64,000 bases of DNA from [Scytonema hofmanni] UTEX 2349. GTDB taxonomy: Bacteria > Cyanobacteriota > Cyanobacteriia > Cyanobacteriales > Nostocaceae. The stretch covers positions 4,955,454-5,019,453 of the forward strand of contig NZ_KK073768.1 of assembly GCF_000582685.1 (NCBI RefSeq). The letters are read 5' to 3'. A program made the translations under genes and the position numbers. A model generated the notes under the pieces. The model searched no databases and was not told the origin of the DNA. It saw only the letters and a list, made by a program, of their open reading frames with translations. This document shows positions 27,093 to 36,391 of the stretch, in pieces (position 1 is the stretch's first letter; every line of letters begins with the position of its first letter).

Positions 27093-27154
27093 ATCTAAAA
27101 GCCTACGAAGGTAGGCTTTGTTCGTATAGCCCCAGCATTTTATGCTGAGGGCTA
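27093..27154 (-). repeat. Palindromic repeat and hairpin at the calpain 3' end
   Basis: AAGCCTACGAAGGTAGGCTT (27100-27119) is a small hairpin like an arm of the repeat at 15380. The following TAGCCCCAGCA/TGCTGAGGGCTA stem (27127-27154) overlaps the calpain stop codon at 27152-27154. Together they could terminate the reverse transcript. Confidence 0.6.
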
Positions 27155-28921
27155 AGTTGAAATAGTTTTTGTATAATCCCAATAACTAAAGTTGCTTGCT
27201 ATTTCATTCCAAGCTAATTCTAAAATGCCCGGTTTTAAAGAGCCGTTATCGATTCCCCAAGGGTTGAAAAGAGTAAACTTTTGAGTAGAGGAATTGTAAC
27301 CTACCAGTACATAAGCATGATCGGGGACGATATTTGATGCAACTCCAGTTCCTAAAGTCGCTAGCCCAATTAATTGACCAGAATTAAACGCATTGACTAT
27401 TGAGTTAAAGTCAAGAGCATTAAAACTAGAAACGTTACGTCCGGTAATTTGGGAAAAAGCATCACTCGTATATCCACCATGACTAATACCTTTGTAAGAA
27501 TTGGTATTATCTTGATAAATCCATCCAGATTCATTGATTTGGGCATAAGCTTTTTCAGCAAGAGTTACCCATAATTCATTCGTAGAATTATTATAGTAAC
27601 TCCCTTTATTTGCATAAGCTAAATACCCCGTATCAGTGGTTGGTAAATATCTGTCTACGGTTACATAGTCAGCCACCCCATTTTGCCAAAAACGCACGGT
27701 GAAAGTATTATCACCGTTATCAATAAACATATTTTCAATTGTGCTAGGTGAACGGAAAGCTGTTTCGGCTAAACCTGCTAATAAGAAGCAGTCATTAATC
27801 ACACCTTGTTTGATGTCTTGATAACTGATGCCATTTTGGAACAGAGAACCACTAGTATATTGATAAGTGTAGGGTGTTGTTGGGCGATCGCTACCATAAA
27901 ACCACTTACTAATTAAGTTCTCCAACTGCACGTCACTACTACCAGCATCCAAGTTACCCAGTGTATTACTCTGATACTTTTGATTAGCAACGTCACCGTT
28001 AACAACTTTGTTAGTCAAAACGCGGACATATTCGGGAATTTTTAAGTAAGAGGCATTGCTAACTAAAGTGCGAAGGTCTTTCACTTCTGTAGCATCAACT
28101 ACACTGTTATCTTTAGCTTCACGCAAAATGCTAATAATATCGTTGCGATCTAACACGTTATCTGCAAAACGCAACCTTGTCGCTGCACGCATACCAGTAT
28201 CTTGAATATTCTGGTCAAACCAATCCCCTATTTCCTTAGCAACTACAGGAGTCGGTTGCAAAATGCTAAAGCTTGTTTGATAAGTGTTGCTAGTAGCACC
28301 GGATTGATCGTAGCTTTTCCCCCATAACTGATATTTGCCAGCAGTTAGATTACTTAAACTGTAGTTAAAGCTAGCACGGTTGATGTTGCTGTCAGCGCTG
28401 AACTGCTTTACATTGCTGATGATGTCCCAGTTTCCACCATCTTTTTGCAATCGGAAATCTACTTGCGCTAAGTCACTGACACCATTGCCATCAAATACTG
28501 TAGCGTTAGTAAGTTTGACAGTTTCCCCTACTTGATAGCTGCTTTTATCGGTGCCAAATTGTAATAATTGCGGTGCTTCGTTGCCAGAAACGCTCAGTTT
28601 GTAGCTAGTATTCGCACAACCTACTTGGTACACTCGGATGTAGTAATTACCCGTTTCTAGAGTTGTGCTGATAGATTCAGAATTGCGGCTATCACTATAA
28701 GAACCTGTAACTACGGTTCCATTTTTGTCTAGCAACTGCACATCTGCATTTGCAGATAGATCATTAAGAGCAAGATTAAAGCTACTACGACCACTTAGGT
28801 TAAAAGTGTAATAATCGTTTGGATCGCTTTTACCCACCCACTCAGAACTTATAGTTTTGATAGAAGTAATCTTTAAACTATTTGCTGTACTTAAATTATT
28901 GCCGACAGAATCAACTGGCAT
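27152..28921 (-). CDS. Calpain-like cysteine protease with PPC domain
   Basis: A 589-residue papain-fold protease of family C2. The catalytic triad is visible: C378 in GVINDCFLLAGL, H535 in DHAYVLVGY, N553 in NPWG. Ahead of it, residues about 15-110 form a pre-peptidase C-terminal (PPC) beta domain (DPNDYYTFNLSGRSSFNLAL, YYIRVYQ), then a beta domain to about 215 (LQKDGGNWDIISNV, SLSNLTAGKYQLWGKS) and a helical linker. There is no signal peptide. The MPVD-GN start and PPC domain are shared with the S8 protease at 29648, so they are probably exported or displayed by the same means. Calpain-like enzymes are rare in bacteria; the penta-EF calcium domain of animal calpains is absent. Confidence 0.93.
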   Translation of the reverse strand: MPVDSVGNNLSTANSLKITSIKTISSEWVGKSDPNDYYTFNLSGRSSFNLALNDLSANADVQLLDKNGTVVTGSYSDSRNSESISTTLETGNYYIRVYQVGCANTSYKLSVSGNEAPQLLQFGTDKSSYQVGETVKLTNATVFDGNGVSDLAQVDFRLQKDGGNWDIISNVKQFSADSNINRASFNYSLSNLTAGKYQLWGKSYDQSGATSNTYQTSFSILQPTPVVAKEIGDWFDQNIQDTGMRAATRLRFADNVLDRNDIISILREAKDNSVVDATEVKDLRTLVSNASYLKIPEYVRVLTNKVVNGDVANQKYQSNTLGNLDAGSSDVQLENLISKWFYGSDRPTTPYTYQYTSGSLFQNGISYQDIKQGVINDCFLLAGLAETAFRSPSTIENMFIDNGDNTFTVRFWQNGVADYVTVDRYLPTTDTGYLAYANKGSYYNNSTNELWVTLAEKAYAQINESGWIYQDNTNSYKGISHGGYTSDAFSQITGRNVSSFNALDFNSIVNAFNSGQLIGLATLGTGVASNIVPDHAYVLVGYNSSTQKFTLFNPWGIDNGSLKPGILELAWNEIASNFSYWDYTKTIST

Positions 28922-29184
28922 AAATATTTCTGTGTCCTATGCTCTTTGATAAATTTACAAGACACACCCTGAAGTCTTTACTTTGTAAAGCTTTTATAGC
29001 TTCGTCTCAAAACTAAGTTAATATGCGTAGTTCTATACTGCTGCTTTATCTACCAAAACAGCTATGATAAATTTACGTATTTTTAAATACGATTAAAAAA
29101 ATATTTACTAGAAAATACTTAAACAATAATTAAATTATTCTATGTGAATTTATTACATGAGTTGTCTGATAAATCACGTATATT

Positions 29185-29213
29185 GTAGAGACGTTCCGCC
29201 GGAACATCTCTAG
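29185..29213. repeat. Dispersed palindrome, gtagagacgt family
   Basis: GTAGAGACGTTCC-GCC-GGAACATCTCTAG, a near-perfect palindrome. The copy at 37994-38022 matches it closely. Confidence 0.7.
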
Positions 29214-29240
29214 GACGGTAGGTAAGTTTTTATTACTATT

Positions 29241-29334
29241 ACAGCAGATTGCGTTATTATGAAATACATGTAGAGACTACCAAGTGCTACGTCTCTATAG
29301 GGTTTTGAGTTTTACGTATGTACCTCCCAAACCT
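29241..29334. repeat. About 94-bp dispersed repeat, copy 1
   Basis: Starts ACAGCAGATTGCGTTATTAT, contains a gtagagac/gtctctatagg hairpin and ends GTACCTCCCAAACC. The copy at 45815-45907 differs at only a few bases. Confidence 0.8.
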
Positions 29335-29407
29335 TAAATTTGCTGTAATTAAACGGACATGATATTAGATATCTGGTAAAAATTAAATATGCGTTGTTCA
29401 GAACCTT

Positions 29408-29440
29408 TAGAGACGTAGCACAGAATAGTCTCTACATTCT
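29408..29440. repeat. Short dispersed repeat GACGTAGCACAGAATAGTC
   Basis: TAGAGACGTAGCAC-AGAATAGTCTCTA is partly palindromic. A 28-base stretch of it recurs at 31743-31770. Confidence 0.65.
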
Positions 29441-29647
29441 TTTTCACTTTCGCGTGTCTATTGAAGTGAGATTTCACAGGTAGTTTTGATTCGATGAGGA
29501 GTTGCGATCGCACTCCATAGTGATGCGAACTACTAAAAAACTCTGCCGAAGAGTGAAGATTAAGGCAGAGCATATAGCAAGGCATTTAGATGGGAAAATG
29601 TAGACGCACCTAAGCTAAAAACGACTTCCTTAAAGGTAGAGAAGGAG

Positions 29648-31393
29648 TTAAGCAAAACCTCTGTCAAGAGCTTCTGCTCGTCGCACAGCAGCATCGGCAT
29701 TAACTAGTCCGGAGCCATAAACCGTGTCATAGCCGGCTGCACCCAAATCATAGGCTGTTTCTGATAGAATAGACTTGATTTGTCCAGCAGTGAGATTTGG
29801 ATTAACACTCCACACCAAAGAAGCTATCCCTGTAACAACGGCTGTTGATGCTGATGTTCCATTAAAATGGTCATAGTAGCCGAACTCATAGGTTGCAGAT
29901 GAATTAGCACGAGTCGCAGATGTGGCAACAAATTCAGATGGAGCCGTTAAAGTTAAACCAAGTCCAGTGTTAGAACCCCACCAACCTGCATAGGAGACGC
30001 GCTGTCCTGGTGTTATTAGATTGCCATACCAATCTTTAGTTCCCCAAGAAGAACCTACTGCAACGACGTTGTTGTTAGTTTGCGCTAATGATGCGGGACT
30101 AGCAATTGTACTTAAGTCTTGATTGCCAGCTGCAATCACAAATAAGACTTTATCTTTGTTATCAGCAATCAGTTTCTCAAATGCAGGTGAGCTACCACCA
30201 GACAAGCTAAGGTTTATAACCAACTTGCGATCTCCAGCCCCATTAATAAGTGTCTGTGTAGCTTGAACTAAATCGTAATCTCCTGAATCACCACCTACTA
30301 CATCTATCATCTGAACAGGAGAATTCCAGTTAATACCAGCTATCCCTACACCATTGTTGCTAGCAGCAGCAATGGTTCCTTCCACACGAGTACCGTGGGA
30401 GAAAGTTGCCGATTCATCGAAGTAGTTGTTAGCCACGAAGGTGGTAGAGCGTAAATCGGGGTGAATACCAGTACTATTGGCTCCCAACCCTGTATCTGCA
30501 ATGCCAATTGCAACTCGATCATTTCCTTGAGTGAAACGCCACGCATCATTTACACCTGTTATATGCAGGTTCCACTGTTGATCAAACAAACGATCATTGG
30601 GTGTTACAGATAAGTTAACGGTTTCGTCTTGAAATTGAATCCTTCCGATACCCTGAAACAAAATTTCGCTACCATCGCTAAGTGTTATAGCATCATATAA
30701 ACGATTACCATTACCTGTGTTGTAAACTACACCGCCTTTTAAACTATCTGCATAGTTGGTTGTGACTGAAGTAGAAGCAAACTGCGATAAATTGAGCAAG
30801 TCTAGCGCTCCACTACCGTAGTCAACGTTGCCATTGCCAATGTAAATTGTTCGGTTGAAGCCAGATTGATAATTAAAGGTATTTGCCCGGAGTGTTCCAG
30901 CAACAATGTTTGTGTTGTTAGCAGAAGATGTGGGTGCGATAATCGCAGCGTTAACATTAACAGAAGTCGGATTTATTGGTAAACCAGCAGAAGTAGAAAT
31001 AATGGTGCTGGTAGCATCATCAAAGGGTGTTGCCCAGACAGTTAATTTATAGTTGGTTTTTGCATTACCTTCGGGATAAACCCGTATGTAATAACTGCCT
31101 GTACCCAAGATTTCATTAATTGATTCTGCTTGCTTACCACTATGAGTGGAAGCACTTAATACCTCTCCTTGGTCAAATTGACCATTATTGTTCGCATCGC
31201 GAATCAGCTGCACATCAGCATCTGCTTTTAACCTATCAAGCTGAAGATGAAAACTGCTACGACTGTTGAGGTTGAAGCTGTAGAAATCATTTAGGTCGAG
31301 ATTATCGACTCTATCTGTAAAACTTTGAGCATTACTATTAATATCAAGTTTTCTAGCTTTATCTAGACTGTTGCCTGCGTAATCCACTGGCAT
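29648..31393 (-). CDS. S8 family serine protease with N-terminal PPC domain
   Basis: A 581-residue protease. Residues about 10-115 are a PPC beta domain (LNDFYSFNLNSRSSFHLQLD, SYYIRVYPEGN) with a calcium-like DANNNGQFD loop near 67-75. A middle domain (about 140-265) includes YIGNGNVDYGSGALDLLNL. The S8 domain (about 285-575) has Asp in IGIADTGLG, His in SHGTRVEG and Ser in NGTSASTAVVTG. The usual HGTH and GTSMA are altered to HGTR and GTSAS, but the triad residues remain. No signal peptide. Its MPVDYAGNSL start matches the calpain start MPVDSVGNNL, which suggests a common origin for the N-terminal domains. It is about 725 nt from the calpain gene in the same direction. Confidence 0.92.
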   Translation of the reverse strand: MPVDYAGNSLDKARKLDINSNAQSFTDRVDNLDLNDFYSFNLNSRSSFHLQLDRLKADADVQLIRDANNNGQFDQGEVLSASTHSGKQAESINEILGTGSYYIRVYPEGNAKTNYKLTVWATPFDDATSTIISTSAGLPINPTSVNVNAAIIAPTSSANNTNIVAGTLRANTFNYQSGFNRTIYIGNGNVDYGSGALDLLNLSQFASTSVTTNYADSLKGGVVYNTGNGNRLYDAITLSDGSEILFQGIGRIQFQDETVNLSVTPNDRLFDQQWNLHITGVNDAWRFTQGNDRVAIGIADTGLGANSTGIHPDLRSTTFVANNYFDESATFSHGTRVEGTIAAASNNGVGIAGINWNSPVQMIDVVGGDSGDYDLVQATQTLINGAGDRKLVINLSLSGGSSPAFEKLIADNKDKVLFVIAAGNQDLSTIASPASLAQTNNNVVAVGSSWGTKDWYGNLITPGQRVSYAGWWGSNTGLGLTLTAPSEFVATSATRANSSATYEFGYYDHFNGTSASTAVVTGIASLVWSVNPNLTAGQIKSILSETAYDLGAAGYDTVYGSGLVNADAAVRRAEALDRGFA

Positions 31394-31792
31394 ATTTTCG
31401 ATCCGGTACAGGAGGTATATATATTATCAAATTAGATGATGGCTTTCTTGTGTTTAAAAAAAAATCTTTTATGCATAAGTTAACAAAGAAAATATAAAAG
31501 TTTTACTTAATCTTTACGGTAGTAATAAAACCAAATGACTCTATTTAGGAATCTCCCGACTAGAAGTCCGGTAAGTATCAATGCAATAGACATTCACTGA
31601 ATTTAATCCTATAAATGTCACTCTCGTGGGAGTATAATTAAGAGCGATCGCGCTCCCCTAAAGCCTTAGTACAGTTTTGCGTAAAAGCGTATTTAAATAG
31701 ACATCGACCGCTATGCTTATGATGCGTTACCACAAAGCCAACAGACGTAGCACAGAATAGTCTCTACATTCATTTTCACGCCTATGTCCAAT

Positions 31793-31871
31793 AGACATCT
31801 CCAGAAAACAATGTAGAAACTTCGTCTGATCGCGTCTCTACAAGGGTTGTGGACAACGCATAGTTCATTTT
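31793..31871. repeat. Dispersed repeat AGACATCTCCAGAAAACAAT, copy 1
   Basis: About 79 bases ending CAACGCATAGTTCATTTT. The copy at 44593-44693 is similar with an insert in the middle. It includes the gtctctac half-palindrome. Confidence 0.75.
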
Positions 31872-31948
31872 CACGCCTATGTCCAATGTCTGGGGATGCG
31901 ATCGCATTGCAGGGTGTTGCGAAATTTAATTTGCTATGAATTAATGAT

Positions 31949-32042
31949 AGGACTTACGCACTCATTACCAGAAAACAAGACTTAGATAGGTGCAACCGAA
32001 GCGTCGATAGGGACGGAAATACATAGTTCGTGCGTAAGTCCT
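31949..32042. mobile_element. 94-bp MITE sharing ends with the 1.4 kb IS
   Basis: Arms AGGACTTACGCAC (31949-31961) and GTGCGTAAGTCCT (32030-32042) are perfect inverted repeats. The core AGGACTTACGCA is the same as in the IS at 22710 and the MITE at 20851. The interior is unlike that of 20851, so this may be a second subfamily. Confidence 0.65.
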
Positions 32043-32146
32043 GAATGAAATGCTGTACTGTACTTAGTATGGTTGATCCGCGCCCACTCGCGCCGAGAGT
32101 AAAATTTGTGAAAGTCTCCCTTGAAAAGGGCATTGTTGTCATGAGC

Positions 32147-33094
32147 TTATCCACGCTCTAGATCCGATTCTAGGGTATCTCTGGGCATTTCGCCTAAAAC
32201 CGTAAGATATAACCCGGCTAGTACCACCAGAAAGCCAACCCAAGTCCAAAAACTTAGATATTCCCAAAAAATCACCCAAGCAAGCAATACACTGAAGACC
32301 GGTTCTAGGAGATGAACCAGAGAAACCGTTACAGATGATAGATAGGTGAGGCTGAATGTTAACAGTCCATGTCCGAAAAACTGACAAACCATCGCCAAGG
32401 ATAGGATAGCGAACCAAGCTTGGGAGGACTGGGGAAAAACTGGTTCGTGGTTTAATAATATGAGTGGTAGGCTAGTTAATGCGCCTGCGCTACAGACCCA
32501 CAGTTGGATTGTGGTAGAAGCAAATTTAGTGCGGAGATGTTCCAAAATCAGCAAGTACGCAGCTAAGAAAACAGCAGAGAGAATGGCAAAGCCATCACCT
32601 TGCACCCGACTGGCGGAAATTTGCATCTCTCCCAACTCCAATATGAATACTCCAGCGATCGCTAAACTCAAACCCAACACAAATCGGCGATCAAACTTTT
32701 GTCCCCACAGCCACCAAGCGCCCAAACTAGTAAAAATTGGTGCCAGATTATGCAGTGCCGTTGTAATGGCAACACTGGTTTGATCCAACGCCCAATACAT
32801 AGTGGCTAAGGTCATCACCCAAAGCATTCCTGCCAAAGGTAACAGCAGCAGAGTCATGGGATGATGGGGCGTATTTTCAACAGGCTTGGATTGCACGCGT
32901 TGATAGGCTGTTTTACTCCCTGTCCAGAGACTAAAGGCGATCGCTGCCACCAGCAAGCGACCAAAGGCAATTCCTTGAGGAGTCAGTTCGGGACTACAAA
33001 GTTTAGCAAAAATAGAACCAAAGGAAATCGCGAACACACCGATGAAACAGCTCGTCAGGGCGATCGCTGACTTACTATAAGAATTAAATAACAT
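32147..33094 (-). CDS. EamA-family (DMT superfamily) transporter 1
   Basis: A 315-residue inner-membrane protein with about ten hydrophobic helices in two EamA halves: IGVFAISFGSIFAKLC and FGRLLVAAIAFSLWTG in the first, FGHGLLTFSLTYLSSVTVSLVHLLEPVFSVLLAW in the second. The motif LEPVFSVLLAW is characteristic of DMT exporters (metabolite/amino-acid efflux). Substrate unknown. ATG 33094 (MLFNSYSKSA) is chosen over a TTG at 33109. It follows the paralogue at 33154 by about 60 nt in the same direction, so the two probably share a transcript. Confidence 0.88.
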   Translation of the reverse strand: MLFNSYSKSAIALTSCFIGVFAISFGSIFAKLCSPELTPQGIAFGRLLVAAIAFSLWTGSKTAYQRVQSKPVENTPHHPMTLLLLPLAGMLWVMTLATMYWALDQTSVAITTALHNLAPIFTSLGAWWLWGQKFDRRFVLGLSLAIAGVFILELGEMQISASRVQGDGFAILSAVFLAAYLLILEHLRTKFASTTIQLWVCSAGALTSLPLILLNHEPVFPQSSQAWFAILSLAMVCQFFGHGLLTFSLTYLSSVTVSLVHLLEPVFSVLLAWVIFWEYLSFWTWVGFLVVLAGLYLTVLGEMPRDTLESDLERG

Positions 33095-33153
33095 TACCAA
33101 GATATTCAATACCCAGTTGAGTTGTAAAACAAATCATCATATTATCAACTTTT

Positions 33154-34110
33154 TTAATTTGTTGGTTTAATGGCAGATTGACTGGACTGGGCTAAATATA
33201 TACCTAATAAAATGACCACAAAAGTCATTTGGTCAAAAGAACTGACCTTTTCATTGAAAATGAGCCAAGCAAAAAAAGAGGCAATAACTGGCTCTAGGAG
33301 CAGCGTCACGGCAACAATTCCTGAGGATAATTTACTGAGGCTGTAAGCCACAAGTGCTTGACCAAACACCTGGCAGAAAAGGGCTTGGAAAATTATGAAA
33401 AACCACCCCATCCCAGTATAAGGAAACAATCTATTTTCTACTAGGGGTAGGACGGGTAACAAAAACGCGGTTGTAATTCCGCAACGCCACAGCATAATTG
33501 TGGCAGTGCTAAATCGGTTTCTTAAGCGTTCTACCAACATCAGATACGTGGCGATAAAAACCGCAGTTAGTAAAGCGAGCGCATCACCAAGTATTTGGTA
33601 AGTGTCAAATTGCACCTCATTGAGTTCCAAGGCGATCGCTCCACATACCGCTATAAGCATACCAATAATGAATCTGTTATCGAAGCGCCGACCGAATAAA
33701 AAATACCCCGCCAAGCCAACGAATAAGGAGTTCATATTAGACAGTAAAGTCACGTTGGGAATACTAGTTTGAGTCACCGACCAAGCCCACAGGATTGAGT
33801 ATGTAGCTCCGGCAGTTCCCATCAAGAACAATAGCGCCAGTTCTCGTCTGGTCAAAGGCTTCTGTTCTATCGGTTGCTCATCACTCTTTTGAGACCGAAA
33901 AGCTTCAAATCCGCTCAAAAATCCGAAAACGATTGTGGCGATCCAAGCGCGATGAAATGCTACAGCATTTGCTCCAATTTCGCGTTCGCATAATTTGACC
34001 AAGACTGGTGCCAATGATATAGGAATCAGCGCGACAAATAATGAGACAGTTCCGATCAAATTTGAGGTTTGGGAAAGTTGCAGTTGTGGTAATTCCTGTT
34101 TTGCGGTCAT
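33154..34110 (-). CDS. EamA-family (DMT superfamily) transporter 2
   Basis: A 318-residue transporter similar in layout to its downstream neighbour: about ten membrane helices, LAPVLVKLCEREIGANAVAFHRAWIA at the start and ALVAYSLSKLSSGIVAVTLLLEPVIASFFAWLIF near the end. The two proteins share the LEPV motif and a KLC-x-RE/PE block, pointing to a duplication. ATG 34110 is preferred to a GTG at 34146. Possibilities include solute efflux of an amino acid or riboflavin-like metabolite; nothing in the sequence selects one. Confidence 0.88.
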   Translation of the reverse strand: MTAKQELPQLQLSQTSNLIGTVSLFVALIPISLAPVLVKLCEREIGANAVAFHRAWIATIVFGFLSGFEAFRSQKSDEQPIEQKPLTRRELALLFLMGTAGATYSILWAWSVTQTSIPNVTLLSNMNSLFVGLAGYFLFGRRFDNRFIIGMLIAVCGAIALELNEVQFDTYQILGDALALLTAVFIATYLMLVERLRNRFSTATIMLWRCGITTAFLLPVLPLVENRLFPYTGMGWFFIIFQALFCQVFGQALVAYSLSKLSSGIVAVTLLLEPVIASFFAWLIFNEKVSSFDQMTFVVILLGIYLAQSSQSAIKPTN

Positions 34111-34363
34111 CACTATATGGCTAAATATATTATTCTGTTTATTCACAATTTTGCTGGTTGCAACTCGTACAAATTATAAAAATCTGCTAATGACATAATT
34201 TTCCTCAAAATCACTTTTGGTTAAAGACTTATATATTAAGACAGGAGCTTGGGGGGCTTCATAGTGCAAAGAGAGAGCGTTTTCAACTTTTTGCACAGAT
34301 GTACCCCCATAATAACTAATTAACCAGACATGATCTGATTCAGTATGAACGCTCTGGTTGACC

Positions 34364-35995
34364 CTATATAGAAAGGTAAGATCGTCTCAATTGCCAGGTC
34401 AGTTCTCGATTGACTTCACTCTTAATTCGCACCCCCCGTTCGCAGTGTTCTAAGGTAATATCGTCTACGTAGAACTTTACGCTAAAATTTCGTTCTGATT
34501 GCTGAATTTCGCTAACCCAAATTTTAGGTTCCTGCCATTCGTTGCGGGTAGTTTTGAAATTTTCCTGCATCCACATCCGTAGAGATGACATGGCATCATC
34601 TAAGCGAGTATCGTCTGATGAAGTCTTACTCACTTTCACAAAGAGTTTGTTCATCTTGATCTTCAGCAGATTAATCTTTTGCTCCCAATACTTTGGTAGC
34701 TGAATTCGATCCTCATGGAGCAAATCCGGATCTTTTAACCAAGATTTATACCAACAGCGGATGAAACCAATTAACGCTCCCTCGGCAGCAACTGCTTCGG
34801 GGGATTCCTCCAACCACACACGTTTGCTTCTAACTAAGCGGTCAGACAAAACCTCCATCCCAATCATTTGACAAATATCCATAAAAACGCGTTGAAGGTT
34901 TCTAATCTCTTCTTTATCTAAACCTCCATCTTCCATGCGACTAATTTTATCTGAAAGATCATCAAATGCTTGTTCCACCTTTGCTAACAGAGCATTGACC
35001 TGCTTCTCAGCCAATAATCGCAATTGCCCAGCCTCACGCTTCTGAAGTGCTTTAGTTGGTTCCTCTGACATTCCAAAATATTCATTCAGCATTTTAAGCT
35101 TGCGATCCACATTGCCTAATGTATCCGGATGAGCAAGAATGACTGACTGCATCAGTTCAATCACACGAGCTGGATCGGCATCACTCTTTACAGGAAAGGA
35201 AAGGGTGTAGTAGTAATGGGCTGTGGGACGACTTAAGTTAAGAATCGATTGACTTTGAATTGAATTGTTGGGTACATATAAATCGCAGTGTTGATCAATT
35301 ACATACAAAGTAGTCAACCGTAACCCAACTTTTTTGATGATTGCTGGTTTTCCATCCTCTAGAGTTACGACATCACCAAAGCGGAAGGGAGAATCAATCA
35401 ATAACACTACACCAGCAAAAAAATTCCCCAAGATATCTTTTAAGGCAAAACCGAGAATAAAGGCTGCTCCTCCCACAGCAACCCACAATCCAGTCAAATC
35501 TAGACCAAAAGCTTGAAGAGATAATAAACCTCCAGTTAGGTAGACAATCACTGGCAAGACATTTTGCAGCAGTGGTACTAAGACATCATCCCACTGCGCC
35601 TCACTTTTTTCGGCAAATTCCACTAGATAGTAAACAACTACTTCGGTCAGAAAACTAACTAGCCAGAAAGTTAGTGTAATGATGATGATTGCAGAGAAAC
35701 TTTTCTGAACTGTTGTCAGGAATGTACTTGTTCCTAGTGATACTAAAAAGAGTTTCAGGCTTAGAAGAATACTAATAATTAAGGCGGGGATTTTAGAGAC
35801 ATTCAGCGTCATAATCGCTGCATCTGAGCGGAATCGACGAAACCAGATGCGAAGAATGTAAAAGATAAAAATATAGGATACAAGAATTACAATTGCATTG
35901 ATTACTAATGTCTTCCAAGGACTCGGAAGCGGGATTGAACGCAAATACTGCGGAACCTCTGCGATGATATTTTGAAAGTTTGAGAAATTATTCAT
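34364..35995 (-). CDS. MscS-family mechanosensitive channel with C-terminal extension
   Basis: A 543-residue membrane protein. Four or five helices occupy residues about 30-195. The pore helix and following segment, GGAAFILGFALKDILGNFFAGVVLLID, match MscS TM3, and SPFRFGDVVTLEDGKPAIIKKVGLRLTTL the beta domain. Ancestral MscS is about 290 residues; here another 200-residue cytoplasmic extension is present (LNEYFGMSEEP onward, helical, ending in a short beta module). It releases osmolytes on membrane tension and may respond to other signals. ATG 35995 is chosen over a TTG at 36007. Confidence 0.9.
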   Translation of the reverse strand: MNNFSNFQNIIAEVPQYLRSIPLPSPWKTLVINAIVILVSYIFIFYILRIWFRRFRSDAAIMTLNVSKIPALIISILLSLKLFLVSLGTSTFLTTVQKSFSAIIIITLTFWLVSFLTEVVVYYLVEFAEKSEAQWDDVLVPLLQNVLPVIVYLTGGLLSLQAFGLDLTGLWVAVGGAAFILGFALKDILGNFFAGVVLLIDSPFRFGDVVTLEDGKPAIIKKVGLRLTTLYVIDQHCDLYVPNNSIQSQSILNLSRPTAHYYYTLSFPVKSDADPARVIELMQSVILAHPDTLGNVDRKLKMLNEYFGMSEEPTKALQKREAGQLRLLAEKQVNALLAKVEQAFDDLSDKISRMEDGGLDKEEIRNLQRVFMDICQMIGMEVLSDRLVRSKRVWLEESPEAVAAEGALIGFIRCWYKSWLKDPDLLHEDRIQLPKYWEQKINLLKIKMNKLFVKVSKTSSDDTRLDDAMSSLRMWMQENFKTTRNEWQEPKIWVSEIQQSERNFSVKFYVDDITLEHCERGVRIKSEVNRELTWQLRRSYLSI

Positions 35996-36007
35996 TTTAG
36001 TTGACAA

Positions 36008-36391
36008 TTGATTTAATATTTTTACTTAAGGTTTTTGACTTTACCAAGAAAGACACAGGGCAGATGGCAGGATATTGATGTGCTAGTTAATATACTACCG
36101 CATTTCCTGCTCTGGGAAAGTGCAGTTTTCGGAACTAAAGCTATTGTTAGATAAGGGTTTTTGTCTAGCTCATGGGAGTGAGAACCGCTATATCGTCTTA
36201 ATCCTTGTGCGATCGCATTCCCCGGCTTGTCACTTAACTAACTTGTAATCTCAGATTTATCATATCATGTCCGGTAAATTACTTACAATTGTTTAAGCGT
36301 AACTAAAATAGTTGACATTTTCTTTGTCCTTAAAGGATGGAGATTCACGCTTCAATTAAACAGTTTTATCTGTTCGTATTCGCTGTGGGGG
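36008..36391. other. Gap between MscS and ChrA genes
   Basis: About 380 bases; a GCGATCGC at about 36210 is the only notable signal. No gene is seen. The MscS promoter should be near its upper end. Confidence 0.45.

Larger units (their letters stand above)
28922..29647. other. Repeat-filled gap between calpain and S8 genes
   Basis: About 725 bases without a gene. It holds three short dispersed repeats (29185-29213, 29241-29334, 29408-29440) in an AT-rich background. A reading frame at 29349-29585 is built largely of repeat sequence and is not a gene. Confidence 0.6.
31394..32146. other. Repeat-rich gap before the EamA genes
   Basis: About 750 bases with dispersed repeats (31743-31770, 31793-31871) and the MITE at 31949-32042. 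Palindromic HIP1-type GCGATCGCG is at about 31644. No gene is supported. Confidence 0.55.

Noticed and set aside
29349..29585. Reverse frame of 78 codons between calpain and S8 genes
   Set aside because: Made mostly of the dispersed repeat at 29408-29440 and AT-rich spacer.
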